A stretch of 64,000 nucleotides of DNA from Pseudomonas parafulva NBRC 16636 = DSM 17004. GTDB taxonomy: Bacteria > Pseudomonadota > Gammaproteobacteria > Pseudomonadales > Pseudomonadaceae. Position numbers and translations under genes: made by a program. The notes beneath the pieces were generated by a model. The model saw only the letters and a list, made by a program, of their open reading frames with translations. It did no database searches and was not told the origin of the DNA. Position 1 is the first letter of the stretch; each line of letters starts with the position of its first letter. This document shows positions 52,911 through 62,216 of the stretch, piece by piece. The stretch is from contig NZ_BBIU01000016.1 of NCBI RefSeq assembly GCF_000730645.1, positions 62,001 to 126,000 on the forward strand, read 5' to 3'.

Positions 52911-53507
52911 ATGCAGCTATCAATACGTGATGCGAGCCGATTTGTGATTGGCGCCGGGCTAATGCAACAGCAAGCTATCGAGGCATCGGGCAACCCGGCG
53001 ATAACTTTTGAACATGTGGCGCTGGCCGCCCTGCGCGACGGGCCTGATGGCGAAAAGGTCCGATACACCATCGACGTGCTAGCCGAGCAGGAAGCTGGCT
53101 GGCTGCGCAATACACCGCCACATACCTTGCGCTCGGACCGGGTGATGCAAAGCCGTGCCGCCGAAACCCGAGCGTTTACAGCCATCCACCGCGCCGTCGT
53201 GAGCGTGGTGCAATTCGAAGCAGCGGGGCCCACCGAGAAACGCGCGGCAGAGGGATCGCTTAGGCAATCACTGCTTGGCGTGCTTGAGGCCATCGATAAT
53301 GCACCCGGCTCCCGCGCAGATCGCGAAGGCCTGCTGGAGAACCTGCGTATTCAGATAGATGCGGTCGCATCCGACACCGAATTCATGAAGCGGGCATTGC
53401 GCGACAGCGAGCAGGCCTACCTGGCCGCCGATCTGGACAAGACCTTTGCCCGGTACAACCACCCAACGCTGCCGCGCAGCGATGGGCTCGACGAATACAG
53501 CATGTAA
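52911..53507 (+). CDS. Hypothetical helical island protein
   Basis: This 198-residue protein has no signal or membrane segment and is largely helical. It starts MQLSIRDASRFVIGAGLMQQ. It is followed 11 bases later by a small plus-strand gene, so the two form a short operon divergent from dotA. No family recognised. Confidence 0.6.
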   Translation: MQLSIRDASRFVIGAGLMQQQAIEASGNPAITFEHVALAALRDGPDGEKVRYTIDVLAEQEAGWLRNTPPHTLRSDRVMQSRAAETRAFTAIHRAVVSVVQFEAAGPTEKRAAEGSLRQSLLGVLEAIDNAPGSRADREGLLENLRIQIDAVASDTEFMKRALRDSEQAYLAADLDKTFARYNHPTLPRSDGLDEYSM

Positions 53508-53518
53508 TAGGCCCCGCC

Positions 53519-53872
53519 ATGCCCACAGCACAGGATTTCCAAAGCTGCACCGCCTCGGTGTTTCCCTCTCAGGCATCCGAAATCGTGATTGCCAAGCAGC
53601 CGGTACTGGTTGATTACGGCCACGACCTTCGCGCGGTTATCAACCAGCTACCCCCTGAAGCTTCGCGCATGCTCATGGGGGAATATGGCTCTGCAGGGCC
53701 ATCACTGGTTAGCGAAATCGAGCAAGGGATTCTGACGCGGGAGTTCGCGTTCGAGCACGCCGCCCAGCAAGCCAATCTCAGTCAGGATTGGCTGAATGCT
53801 GCAGAGGGCCACCATCACGGCATTGATGAGTCCGTCGCCGCGGCGGACGATGCGTGGAACAACTCACCTTGA
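53519..53872 (+). CDS. Small hypothetical island protein
   Basis: This 117-residue acidic soluble protein begins MPTAQDFQSCTASVFPSQAS. No motif recognised. It is second in a two-gene operon and convergent with the lipoprotein gene. Confidence 0.55.
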   Translation: MPTAQDFQSCTASVFPSQASEIVIAKQPVLVDYGHDLRAVINQLPPEASRMLMGEYGSAGPSLVSEIEQGILTREFAFEHAAQQANLSQDWLNAAEGHHHGIDESVAAADDAWNNSP

Positions 53873-53948
53873 GCCACCCTGCCCCTAACAGGGCTGCCAG
53901 GCAGCCCCACAGCAAGCCGGCTTAATACGCTTTAAACAAACAAGCGTG

Positions 53949-54797
53949 TTACCGAGCAGCGTTCGTGAACTTGTAGGCGCTGTTTTTGCAGCTTAACGAC
54001 GCTACCGTGAAACGTACTTCGTGTTGCGCGTAATCGGCAGAAGAAATGTTTGCCGGCTTGCGCCCTTTATCCACAGCGCCCTTAGGTATCAGCACGGCAT
54101 CACACAACGTCATGTCTCCGACACGCGTATTCAGGGCGGCAGCTTTTGAGCGCATCTTCGCTTCGAAATCGCCGTCGTTGATAACCACTGGGGTGCGAGC
54201 GGGCGTCGTTACCAAAGCATAGTCCTGGCCCTTCGCCTCACCCAGAAAACCCACAGTGATGTACAGGTTGCGGCCGTTATCGAACCTCGGCATGCCAGTG
54301 AAGCGGGTCGTGAATTGATTTTGAGCAGCCAGCTGGCTGATGGTGCGAGCCGTCAACGACTGCCAATAGGCGCGCGGCGGGTTGACTGCATCGTAGGCGG
54401 GCGCAGCCCTATCATAAGGCTTGCCGGCGCTTTTCAAGTCATCCTGCCTGATCAGGTAATACTGCTGGCAGTCATCACTGACTTTTGCATCCAGGGGCTT
54501 GCCTGACTTGGCGCTGTAGAGCATCGCAGCAGCACACTTGTATTCGTACCTGCCACCCAGATAAAGATACTGCCCATTACCCAGCGGGTTAAGCACGGGA
54601 ATCAGATCCAGCTCGCCGCCAGCCGCACCACCTGCAAGCCCGTTGACTACCCCGTTCGGCATCATTGAGGTCAGGGAACTGACGGTCTCATCGGAAAAAC
54701 GAATCTTGGTGGTGCCGTCTGGCATCTGCTCGGTGGTGACACAACCTGCCATGGCAACGGTGGCCACCACGGGCAGGATGAGTTTGCACTTGATCAT
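53949..54797 (-). CDS. Island lipoprotein of unknown family
   Basis: This 282-residue lipoprotein has lipobox VAMAGC with Cys19 (MIKCKLILPVVATVAMAGCV). The mature part has four or five further cysteines (YKCAAAM, SDDCQQYY, LCDAV, LSCKNS) and many strands. It is the last gene of the minus-strand T4BSS run at 53.9-63.9 kb. It may be an outer-membrane part of the apparatus; not matched to DotK or others. Confidence 0.7.
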   Translation of the reverse strand: MIKCKLILPVVATVAMAGCVTTEQMPDGTTKIRFSDETVSSLTSMMPNGVVNGLAGGAAGGELDLIPVLNPLGNGQYLYLGGRYEYKCAAAMLYSAKSGKPLDAKVSDDCQQYYLIRQDDLKSAGKPYDRAAPAYDAVNPPRAYWQSLTARTISQLAAQNQFTTRFTGMPRFDNGRNLYITVGFLGEAKGQDYALVTTPARTPVVINDGDFEAKMRSKAAALNTRVGDMTLCDAVLIPKGAVDKGRKPANISSADYAQHEVRFTVASLSCKNSAYKFTNAAR

Positions 54798-54834
54798 GCG
54801 CGCATCCTTACATTAGAAATCGGCTGGAACTCGC

Positions 54835-55413
54835 TCAGAAAAAGCGGCCCATGTCTTGCTGTTTGGCTGTTGCCTGACGGGTTTCGCGTAGCCTGCTGAC
54901 CACATTACCCGGCTGCATCGGTACTGGATCGCCACACGGCTCACCCACGTCGATCACAAAGCCATCACCTACGCTCACGTTGACGAACTGCACCTGCCTG
55001 GCAGCCGCCATCAGTTCACGCTTGCCCGCCTGATCGACGAAAATGCCCAGCGACAGCGGCGGCATGTGCGAATCCATGAGTGCTATGCCGTCCACCGACA
55101 GGTAAAGCCGGTCGGACACACTCGCTGCCTGAAACGGCATGACCGAGGCCCATGCCGCCTCGAAAGGCTGCACCCCCACATAAAGGGTGTCGCCTTCCAG
55201 CGCAAAACTGAAGCGCCCACTTTGCATGGGTGACAGCAGCATGACCTGATGATGCTCAGGGTGACGCTGCATTTCTTCACGCGGAAAATTGGCTGCCCAG
55301 CGCAGCAGGTTCGTGTAACCCACTACTTGCCTGGCTGCACGGGCTATGCGGGCCCTCTCATGGGGCGCAACGGCCGGTCCCACATCCCTATGGCCCTGAT
55401 TCGACATCAGCAT
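54835..55413 (-). CDS. Hypothetical cytosolic island protein
   Basis: This 192-residue soluble protein has many hydrophobic strands (LYVGVQPFEAAWASVMPFQA) but no signal peptide. Its start overlaps the stop of the upstream gene (TGATG), so translation is coupled. No family recognised. Confidence 0.6.
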   Translation of the reverse strand: MLMSNQGHRDVGPAVAPHERARIARAARQVVGYTNLLRWAANFPREEMQRHPEHHQVMLLSPMQSGRFSFALEGDTLYVGVQPFEAAWASVMPFQAASVSDRLYLSVDGIALMDSHMPPLSLGIFVDQAGKRELMAAARQVQFVNVSVGDGFVIDVGEPCGDPVPMQPGNVVSRLRETRQATAKQQDMGRFF

Positions 55414-56255
55414 CAGCCCTCGTGTTTTTTACGTTTTTCCAGCATCCCGAAGAAGTCATCGAGAATCTTGTTCAGCATTTTTTGCGGCGTGTGACCAAAG
55501 TGTTTGGCATGCTGCGATACACGCTCGTGGTTATCATTGCGCAACGTATAGGCATTGGAAGGATCCTTTTTCCGATTGCGGAACGAAATAAGCCCCGAGC
55601 GCCGCGCCATCGACATCATGCGCTCGTAGTCGGTGTGCGATATGTGGAACTTCTTGCGGATATCCACCTTGGTCAAGCGCTCATCCGCCTTCATCAGCCT
55701 GACTGACTCAAGCATCAGGTTGTGCAACTGGTTGAGCCTGACCAGATGGTTGAAACCACTGTCTATCTGGCCGCGCTCGACAGCGCCACGGTCGGTATCC
55801 GGGCGCGCCAGCCCGCTGGAAAGGTTTTTCAGCACCACCTCATCGGATAAGTCGAGCGGGTTGCGGTTCTTCTTTGTTTCCTTGAAATCCGGGGACTCGC
55901 CACTCAGGTAATACACTGAACCCTGTTTGGCAATCTCGACCTCCAGGAAGGAGCAGGCCACCATGAAAATGTCCTCGGTGCACAGCTTGCGCGACACACC
56001 TTGCTGGACAACCTCACGGCTCTGGGCTTCACCGGGCGCACGCAGGGCGGCGTGGGTGTGCTTGGTTCTCTGGATATCCTGAACCATGTTGAAGTAAGAC
56101 TTCAGGGGCAGCACTTTGTCAGACAGGTTGACCAGCGGGTACAACTCTTTGACTGTGTCTGCCAGCACATCTGGCGAGGGGACCAGCAGCGACCTCAGGC
56201 CCTGGGCGAGGGACAACAATTGTGCCCCATCTTTCACATCATTCGCGGGTCGCAT
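55413..56255 (-). CDS. Winged-helix-like island protein, possible regulator
   Basis: This 280-residue protein is counted from the ATG at 56,255 (AGGT six bases upstream); a GTG nine codons earlier has no ribosome site. A helix-turn-helix-like region is visible near residues 195-245 (LTKVDIRKKFHISHTDYERM, then ARRSGLISFRNRKKD), followed by a basic C-terminal tail. It could regulate the island, or bind the transported DNA or protein. No known family. Confidence 0.6.
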   Translation of the reverse strand: MRPANDVKDGAQLLSLAQGLRSLLVPSPDVLADTVKELYPLVNLSDKVLPLKSYFNMVQDIQRTKHTHAALRAPGEAQSREVVQQGVSRKLCTEDIFMVACSFLEVEIAKQGSVYYLSGESPDFKETKKNRNPLDLSDEVVLKNLSSGLARPDTDRGAVERGQIDSGFNHLVRLNQLHNLMLESVRLMKADERLTKVDIRKKFHISHTDYERMMSMARRSGLISFRNRKKDPSNAYTLRNDNHERVSQHAKHFGHTPQKMLNKILDDFFGMLEKRKKHEG

Positions 56256-56500
56256 ATACGTACCTAAGGTTTTCCAATCCACAATAATCTACAGGTGCTG
56301 AGCAGCCGGCAACCCTTGCTCGCAGAGAGCATGAGTGCGACCTCAGGCAGAGTCAGCCTGCCCGTTGTCTCCAGCCCTGAAAGCATCTCCTGCAGCAACC
56401 GCCAGGCGAATGTGGCACGACGAATGCGGGCGGCGACCAGACCTACGCCCGCACAACAGCCAAAAGCATAATCTGCCCCTGAAAAGGGCCGGTACTCCCT
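56256..56500. other. Gap without a recognised gene
   Basis: These 245 bases separate two minus-strand island genes. CCCCTGAAAAGGG-like short hairpin sequence is present near 56,474, but there is no strong terminator. Promoter for the downstream gene probably lies here. Confidence 0.4.
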
Positions 56501-57298
56501 TCACTGCGGTGCCAAGCAACCGAGATCACCACCCTGGCCAGGGTCAAGCCCCATGGACTGCAGCGTCTGCTTGGTCAACTCAACCTGCGCCTTGATCGAT
56601 TCCGGGTCATTCGCCAACTGCTTCGCAACTGCATTTTCAATCGGCGACTGGGTGGACGCAAGCTGTGAAAGCGTCGCCAACACTGCAACCACCAGCACGG
56701 GCGGTACAACCCACGCCAACACTGTCTTGCGCCTACGCGACTTTTCGTGTCTGGCAGCGTCGGCGGCTGCCTGTTCGCGCAAAGCCCTGCGTGATGGTGC
56801 AGGTGCCACGCCACTCGCATATGGCGCACCGGCGATGGCCTCTAACGCAAGTGCCTGCGGTGGCGCTGCCGATGCAGAAGCCGCCTCGCGCTGGTAAAAG
56901 TCTACAAGTGCATCGTTCAAGCGCTCGGACAAAGCCTGGCGCACGGTGTAAGCCACAAGCACCGGATCAACATGGCTCAACGAACCCTTGCGATCGGTTT
57001 CCGCGTGGAACACCAGCTGCATCTGCGCCAGTTCATGGGAGTGAATCGCACCCGCCGCATCGCGTACGGCGAGGCTTGCTGTACCGCTCAATTCACGCTG
57101 ATGACCATTGTCTGCAGCGACTTCAAAGCCATCTACCACCAATGACAACTGATCAAACACCCTCGGCACACGTACGGTACGCGTCGCGCGCATTACATCG
57201 TTCGGGCTCTGGCTATCGAACACTACCCAAAGATGATCGGCGGCGCCAAAAATGCGCAAGCCTGGGTCAAAATCAATAGTCGGGGCTTTGGTTTTCAT
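56501..57298 (-). CDS. Single-pass membrane island protein with large cytosolic domain
   Basis: This 265-residue protein has a soluble N-terminal beta-rich domain (residues about 1-135), an Ala/Pro linker, basic RRRK flank and one transmembrane helix near residues 190-210 (VLAWVVPPVLVVAVLATL), then a short periplasmic tail. The TTAAGGAGTAG site precedes the start. Position next to the DsbC-like gene is where IncI plasmids keep small accessory transfer genes; no name can be given. Confidence 0.65.
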   Translation of the reverse strand: MKTKAPTIDFDPGLRIFGAADHLWVVFDSQSPNDVMRATRTVRVPRVFDQLSLVVDGFEVAADNGHQRELSGTASLAVRDAAGAIHSHELAQMQLVFHAETDRKGSLSHVDPVLVAYTVRQALSERLNDALVDFYQREAASASAAPPQALALEAIAGAPYASGVAPAPSRRALREQAAADAARHEKSRRRKTVLAWVVPPVLVVAVLATLSQLASTQSPIENAVAKQLANDPESIKAQVELTKQTLQSMGLDPGQGGDLGCLAPQ

Positions 57299-57310
57299 CC
57301 GCTCTACTCC

Positions 57311-58279
57311 TTAAAGTTTCCCAAAGATGTCTTCAAGCACGACGGCTTGTGAAAGCCCCGTCATCATCCTTGGCTTCCCTGTACGATGATCAATGAAGAA
57401 CGCAGCAGGTACACCCGCCTGGTCCTTGCCGTTGTTGTCGAAGGCCGCGAACAGGAAGGCAAGGTTGGTGCTCAATTGCTCCACGGTTTCAGGCGACGGC
57501 TCGGAGCGGATCGGCTCGTGCTTGCCGAGTACCCGCGCCAGCGTCTGCTTGTCGTTGGCTTGCAGGATCGTGGCAGCCAGCGGCACGCCTTCTGCGGGGT
57601 TACCCAGCGCTGCTGATGGAATCCACTTGATGGTATGGCCCTTGGCCGCATATGCCCGGGTCAGGTTGTATGCCTCACGGCAGAACGGGCAGCGCGGGTC
57701 GATGATGATGTACACGGTGTCGCCGATACCGCCCTTGCCTTCCTTGACACCTGCAAGCGAGTCAACAGTCTTCATGGACTCGGGAATATCGCCCTTGTAG
57801 GTGCCATCCATTGCTGCCGCTTCGTGGACATTGGCGCTCTCCACCGGCGACATCAGAGGGGCGACAGGAACTGCCGGCACAGCTGCGGCTACCGGCGCAG
57901 GCGCCGGGCCTGGCATGTGGGCGACACCCGGCAAGAACGCATCAGAAATGTTCGCACCGGTCTGCGCGTTCCAAGCAACGCCCGTGAACAGCACAGCAGA
58001 GTCAGGGGTGCTGAACAACACGACCTGGTGACCATTCTTCTCTACGGTCCAGGCAGTAAGGCCACCCAAGCCAACAGGGCGGGCTTCTACAATGCGCCCA
58101 TAGCGCGAAACCCGCTGTGCAGTAACGTCGCTGAGTGCTTGCTGGGCCGCCGGCGCAGCGCCCTGAGCGGTAATGAAAGCAGATAGGTCTTCCGATTGTT
58201 GGGGTGCCGCTTGAGCCGTGCCAACAAACGCCGCAAGCGTCAGCACTGCGCTCACAGTTCTGGCAATCACACCGATCAT
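57311..58279 (-). CDS. Periplasmic DsbC/TrbB-like thiol-disulfide protein
   Basis: This 322-residue protein has a signal peptide (ending TAQA) and a DsbC-type catalytic domain with active site Cys197-Pro-Phe-Cys200 in IIIDPRCPFCREAYNL, followed by HTIKWIPSAALG and a cis-Pro region (GVPAAFFIDHRTGKP). A proline-rich linker joins the N-terminal domain. IncI plasmids encode TrbB, a similar protein, next to trbA; here the DotM/TrbA gene is directly upstream. It probably folds the cysteine-rich exported parts of this island. Confidence 0.85.
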   Translation of the reverse strand: MIGVIARTVSAVLTLAAFVGTAQAAPQQSEDLSAFITAQGAAPAAQQALSDVTAQRVSRYGRIVEARPVGLGGLTAWTVEKNGHQVVLFSTPDSAVLFTGVAWNAQTGANISDAFLPGVAHMPGPAPAPVAAAVPAVPVAPLMSPVESANVHEAAAMDGTYKGDIPESMKTVDSLAGVKEGKGGIGDTVYIIIDPRCPFCREAYNLTRAYAAKGHTIKWIPSAALGNPAEGVPLAATILQANDKQTLARVLGKHEPIRSEPSPETVEQLSTNLAFLFAAFDNNGKDQAGVPAAFFIDHRTGKPRMMTGLSQAVVLEDIFGKL

Positions 58280-58354
58280 CTTGCAATGTCCTTATTAATA
58301 ATCCAATACGACCATATTCTAACAAAAACAAATAAAAAGACACTAAATTAATAA

Positions 58355-58382
58355 AAAAGGCCATCTTGAGTGATGGCCTTTT
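58355..58382 (-). terminator. Terminator after the dotM gene
   Basis: AAAAGGCCATC and GATGGCCTTTT pair in an eleven-base stem around six bases. On the minus strand the stem is followed by a T-rich run, 30 bases past the dotM stop. Confidence 0.85.
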
Positions 58383-58411
58383 GAAACCTTTTCTGCTCCG
58401 TTCAGTAAACG

Positions 58412-59716
58412 CTAACCCTCGTGAACATCCCCGCTGTCCTGCCTCTCGATCACCAGCGCCTCATAGCGTTTCTTGTCCGCATCCGTGTAACGATAAGCAC
58501 CCATTGCCTGATCAAGCCCGTTGACCGCCTTGTCCAGTTGCGGTTCAGACAGCGACACCCCCGCTTTGCACTCATAAAGAAAGTGAGAAAGAATGCCTGG
58601 AGCTTCAGGGAAGCTCGCCTGCCGCCCGATCGTTTGCAAGGCATACCACATGTCCCTGTCAAAAAAACGAAGCCACCGCAGCTCCGCCGGGGGCAAAACC
58701 CCAAGGCGACGAGCCTGGAAGAACATGGCAAACACTATGGTCCTGACAAATGCATGAGCATGCAGAATTGCACTGGCATTGGGATGCTTTATGTACTTCT
58801 GGATGACTGCCCGTGGCTCGTCGAGCACCAGGTCAGGTTTCAACCAGGCGTAAGGCTCGGTTGCGCCATTGCCTTTGCCAGCCTTGGTCGCAGGCGGCGT
58901 GAACTGGGCCCAGCACCACGCGATCATGCGCTCACTGTCTGCCATCGCTGCCTTGAATGCCTTGTCGTCCAGCGATGTGTCCGTCGCTACCACGCGCGGT
59001 AGCGCAATGGCGACCAACAGCGTCTCGGCCGGGTTCAGGTTAGCGACCCTTGTCCAGTGCTGCCCCAACTGCCGACGCATCACCTCATACGCCTTGGCAC
59101 GATCCAGGGTTGGCGACCAACTGCGGTCAGCCTGTTGCTGCCAGCCACAGATCAACAGGTGCTTGTAGGCAAATTGCCGCGACGTCTGCGACATGCCGAA
59201 CACCGGATGGTCAAGCGGCTGCGAAATCAGATCAAGCTCTGCGAACATGCGCAAGTGCGGGTAGTGCGCCTTGCTCTCCTGCACAAAACTCTTGATGTTG
59301 TGTGTACGGGTAAACTTGAGCTTGGGATGCGTTTTGTTGATACGCATGAACATCCGTACTGACAGTACCGCGATGATCAGCAGCCAGAACGCATTGATGT
59401 ACAGCGAGGATGAAGTGATTTCGCTCCAGGCCACAGTCGAAAAATCACGCTGGCACGCCCCTGCCAGCCCATCGGGCGCACACATACGTCCCACCCATGC
59501 GCTGATTGCCGAAAAACCCGGAAGCGAAGCCAGGTCGCCCAGGGCACTCGGCAGCCAGAGTTCCACGTAACGGATATAGGCATACGCGGCAGAAATCTTG
59601 TCATGGGCGAAATACCAGGCGCCCCAGCCACCGCCATAAAGCACCACCATGATGCCCAGCAATATGGCGGGGTCATCCCAGGTGAAGCTTCTCTGCCCCC
59701 CTCCCTGCTGTTTCAT
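58412..59716 (-). CDS. dotM: DotM/IcmP (TrbA) type IVB coupling-complex protein
   Basis: This 434-residue protein matches DotM. Two transmembrane helices lie near residues 18-37 and 108-128, followed by a cytosolic domain with the family's conserved stretches: HAHAFVRTIVFAMFFQARRL, GVLPPAELRWLRFFDRDMWY and ALQTIGRQASFPEAPG. In Legionella DotM works with the ATPase DotL and IcmSW in effector recruitment; in IncI plasmids TrbA does the same with TrbC. The DotL partner is not in the window. Confidence 0.9.
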   Translation of the reverse strand: MKQQGGGQRSFTWDDPAILLGIMVVLYGGGWGAWYFAHDKISAAYAYIRYVELWLPSALGDLASLPGFSAISAWVGRMCAPDGLAGACQRDFSTVAWSEITSSSLYINAFWLLIIAVLSVRMFMRINKTHPKLKFTRTHNIKSFVQESKAHYPHLRMFAELDLISQPLDHPVFGMSQTSRQFAYKHLLICGWQQQADRSWSPTLDRAKAYEVMRRQLGQHWTRVANLNPAETLLVAIALPRVVATDTSLDDKAFKAAMADSERMIAWCWAQFTPPATKAGKGNGATEPYAWLKPDLVLDEPRAVIQKYIKHPNASAILHAHAFVRTIVFAMFFQARRLGVLPPAELRWLRFFDRDMWYALQTIGRQASFPEAPGILSHFLYECKAGVSLSEPQLDKAVNGLDQAMGAYRYTDADKKRYEALVIERQDSGDVHEG

Positions 59717-59767
59717 TCCGACCTCCTGCGGTAGCGGCCTGGTAACGTGCCGGTCATCCCTGCTTCC

Positions 59768-60040
59768 TTACCTGATTAGTTCTCTGAGAAGACTGTGGGT
59801 CGTGCGCACACGCCCAACCATAAACACACCCGCCTGCCGGAAGACCGCGCCCACTGTCATCTTCTTGACCACTTCGATGTACACCAGGACGACCGTCATG
59901 CACAGCGCCAGTGGCAGCAGAAACTTCCAGAACGCAGGTACCAGCAGCAGCAGCAACCAAGGCAATGCTGCACTCGCATTGATCACGAAAAAACGCGCAG
60001 GGGGAGCGCTTCTGCTCCAGTGGTAGCGACCTGTAGCCAT
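59768..60040 (-). CDS. icmT: IcmT/TraK small membrane protein
   Basis: This 90-residue protein has the IcmT layout: a short polar start (WSRSAPPARFFVINASAA, like the RFFVLDARAA of Legionella IcmT), one or two hydrophobic helices (LPWLLLLLVPAFWKFLLPLA) and a basic C-terminal part. It lies between dotB and dotM, as traK lies after traJ in IncI plasmids. Confidence 0.8.
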   Translation of the reverse strand: MATGRYHWSRSAPPARFFVINASAALPWLLLLLVPAFWKFLLPLALCMTVVLVYIEVVKKMTVGAVFRQAGVFMVGRVRTTHSLLRELIR

Positions 60041-60079
60041 AATTTCTCCAAGATTCGTATGGGTTCAAATGCCAATGGC

Positions 60080-61279
60080 TTACCCGTGGCGAAGGTCAGC
60101 CGCAGTCTGTTCGCTGATAAGCCCTGCGGCGAGCAGCCGGTCTGCCTCGGCAGCGAAAGTGTGGCCCTCTTCGCGAACGAATTCAGCCACTCGCTGGGTT
60201 ACCCGCCCCATGTCGGTCAAGTCCATCAAGCTATCGCGGACCTGCTCGGTAAACCTCAGCCACGAACGTGCCGCCGTACGCTTGCCGTCCACCGTAGGCA
60301 CCAGCTTCTGGGCCATCATGAAACGACTGGTATCGACCAGGTCATAGATCGCAGTTGCCCGCTCCTGCTCAGGGAATCGGGAAATCATCCGGCGCATGAT
60401 AGCCGCCACATCCTTGGCGTGTACGGTGCCAAATACAGGGTGCCCGGTGAGCGACAATTCCACCGCTGCACGGATCGTTTCCTGATCGCGCAACTCACCG
60501 ATCACGCATAACCCAGGCGCACGCCGCATGGCTTCGCGGTTAGCGCGGTAGAAGTCCTTGAAGTGCGTCGGGATCTGCGACTGCACGAAGATCGAGTGCG
60601 TGCTCTGGATCCTTTCATAGGTGAACTCAATCGGCTCTTCATGGCTGATCAGGTTGCCCTTGATTGGGGTATCGTTCTCAAGGATGAAGCGGTTGATTGC
60701 GGCGAACGTGGTGGTCTTGCCATGCCCGGTCGCGCCGGCAATGTAAACGATGCCGTCCCGAGGCGTGGCCATACGTACGATGTCTTCGCTAAGGCCAACG
60801 TCTTCGATTCTGGGGGGGTCGTCCGGGATGGCCCGAATGACGATCTGACACGATGTGTCACCATGACAGGCAACGGGCGAAGCATTCACCCGGTAGGCGT
60901 AGCGCAAGCGTGCGCCCCGGGCATCCTTGCGTTGTGGATCGAACAGCTCGTAGCGCTCGTTGACGGCCGTGCCAGAGACAATATCGGTGGTCGCGGTGTC
61001 ACGGTTGGCTGCCATCTTCAGCAACTCATTGACCTCACCGACATCAAGGGGGCGTCGGGTCACGGCGTATAGCTTTCCGTACTTCTTCACAACCACAGGC
61101 AGCGCAGGCTGGATGAAGACGTCGCTGACGCCATGGCTAAGGGTTTCGAGCATCATCGCCTTGAACTGGTCCGCTCGGTCAAAGCGGAACGGGTCTTCGT
61201 ACGTTGTCCGCCGCTCCAGCCGCTCGATAAGAGCGCCTGGCTCAAGCGCCATCGCGTCTTCGTGGAAGTGCTGTTTCAT
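60080..61279 (-). CDS. dotB: DotB/TraJ secretion ATPase (PilT/VirB11 superfamily)
   Basis: This 399-residue hexameric ATPase of the T4BSS has Walker A GATGHGKTT at residues 182-190, an Asp box region ISHEEPIEFTYERIQS, Walker B PGLCVIGELRDQETIRA, and the His box GHPVFGTVHAKD. Length is close to Legionella DotB (377). The start overlaps the dotC stop by four bases (ATGA), so the two are translationally coupled. Confidence 0.92.
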   Translation of the reverse strand: MKQHFHEDAMALEPGALIERLERRTTYEDPFRFDRADQFKAMMLETLSHGVSDVFIQPALPVVVKKYGKLYAVTRRPLDVGEVNELLKMAANRDTATTDIVSGTAVNERYELFDPQRKDARGARLRYAYRVNASPVACHGDTSCQIVIRAIPDDPPRIEDVGLSEDIVRMATPRDGIVYIAGATGHGKTTTFAAINRFILENDTPIKGNLISHEEPIEFTYERIQSTHSIFVQSQIPTHFKDFYRANREAMRRAPGLCVIGELRDQETIRAAVELSLTGHPVFGTVHAKDVAAIMRRMISRFPEQERATAIYDLVDTSRFMMAQKLVPTVDGKRTAARSWLRFTEQVRDSLMDLTDMGRVTQRVAEFVREEGHTFAAEADRLLAAGLISEQTAADLRHG

Positions 61280-62214
61280 CGAGCCGGGGCCTGCAGTGCG
61301 CCATTGGCAGGCACCGCAAACGCCTTGGCCGGCGCCTGCGCACCAGGCGCGGGCGCAGTTGCAGCCTTGACGGCAGTGCCAGGCGCCTTGCTGCGCCGCA
61401 CGGGGTCAGCCGTGCCGGAAGATGCGATCGAACTGCGCCACACATTCATGTTGTCGTTGAACTCAGGCAGGGCGGTAATGCGCAGCAAAGTCTCGTCGAC
61501 CGCCATGCTCCGCCCGTCCTTGGTCACCGGTATCGCCGCCCCGGAGATGATCGGCAGTGTCACTTGCCCATGACGGGCGAATTCGCTGAAGCGGCGCATG
61601 CCGTCGATGTCTCGGTTCATCCGGTCAAGGCCATAGGTGAGCATAAGATTGGCCTGCTCTACGCCCTGAGTCCAGCCATCACGCACGGCCAGCTTCCACA
61701 CCCGCTCCTCCTCGTCATTGCGTGGCACAAGGGCAGAAACCAATGAAGTACGATCGAAGCTTGGCAGAGGGAAGCTGAGATATTCCCGCCAGTTGGGTGG
61801 CACGGAGGAGAACCTTGCCTGTGACTCGATTTTGTACGCAGCACCCGAAAGGCGCAGGGTATAGTCGCCATCCTGGTTGTACAGGTGACGTGCCTCGGTG
61901 ATCACCGGCGGTACCACACGGTCCTGGATCATCAGGGTGCTGAAGTCGTACACCGTATCGAATTCGCGCTCGCGCAGTTTCAACGCCTTGTTGATGTTGG
62001 TCAGCTGCCAGGCCAAGCCAGCCTTCACACCCACCTGCAGCGCAGCATCCAGTATTGCCTCGCCGCGCGCCGCGGACGCCTGGTTTTTCTCATCCCGCAT
62101 GGCCTCTACGGCCGACCTGGCGTCATCGGGCTCGCCTTGCTTTTGCACATATGCAGGCTTGTCGTAAAGGCGCTCGGCATCCTCGAGCGTCATCGGTGGC
62201 ATGTCCATTGCCAT
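61276..62214 (-). CDS. dotC: DotC/TraI-like T4BSS core protein lacking a visible signal peptide
   Basis: This 312-residue protein has the DotC core: TLMIQDRVVPPVITEARHLY, TLRLSGAAYKIESQARFSSV, PPNWREYLSFPLP and GWTQGVEQANLML. DotC is normally an outer-membrane lipoprotein. Here the frame opens MAMDMPPMTLEDAERL with no hydrophobic segment or lipobox, and the upstream dotD stop lies two bases before the start, leaving no room for one in this frame. The C-terminal 40 residues are Ala/Pro-rich. Confidence 0.82.
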   Translation of the reverse strand: MAMDMPPMTLEDAERLYDKPAYVQKQGEPDDARSAVEAMRDEKNQASAARGEAILDAALQVGVKAGLAWQLTNINKALKLREREFDTVYDFSTLMIQDRVVPPVITEARHLYNQDGDYTLRLSGAAYKIESQARFSSVPPNWREYLSFPLPSFDRTSLVSALVPRNDEEERVWKLAVRDGWTQGVEQANLMLTYGLDRMNRDIDGMRRFSEFARHGQVTLPIISGAAIPVTKDGRSMAVDETLLRITALPEFNDNMNVWRSSIASSGTADPVRRSKAPGTAVKAATAPAPGAQAPAKAFAVPANGALQAPAR

Positions 62215-62216
62215 GA

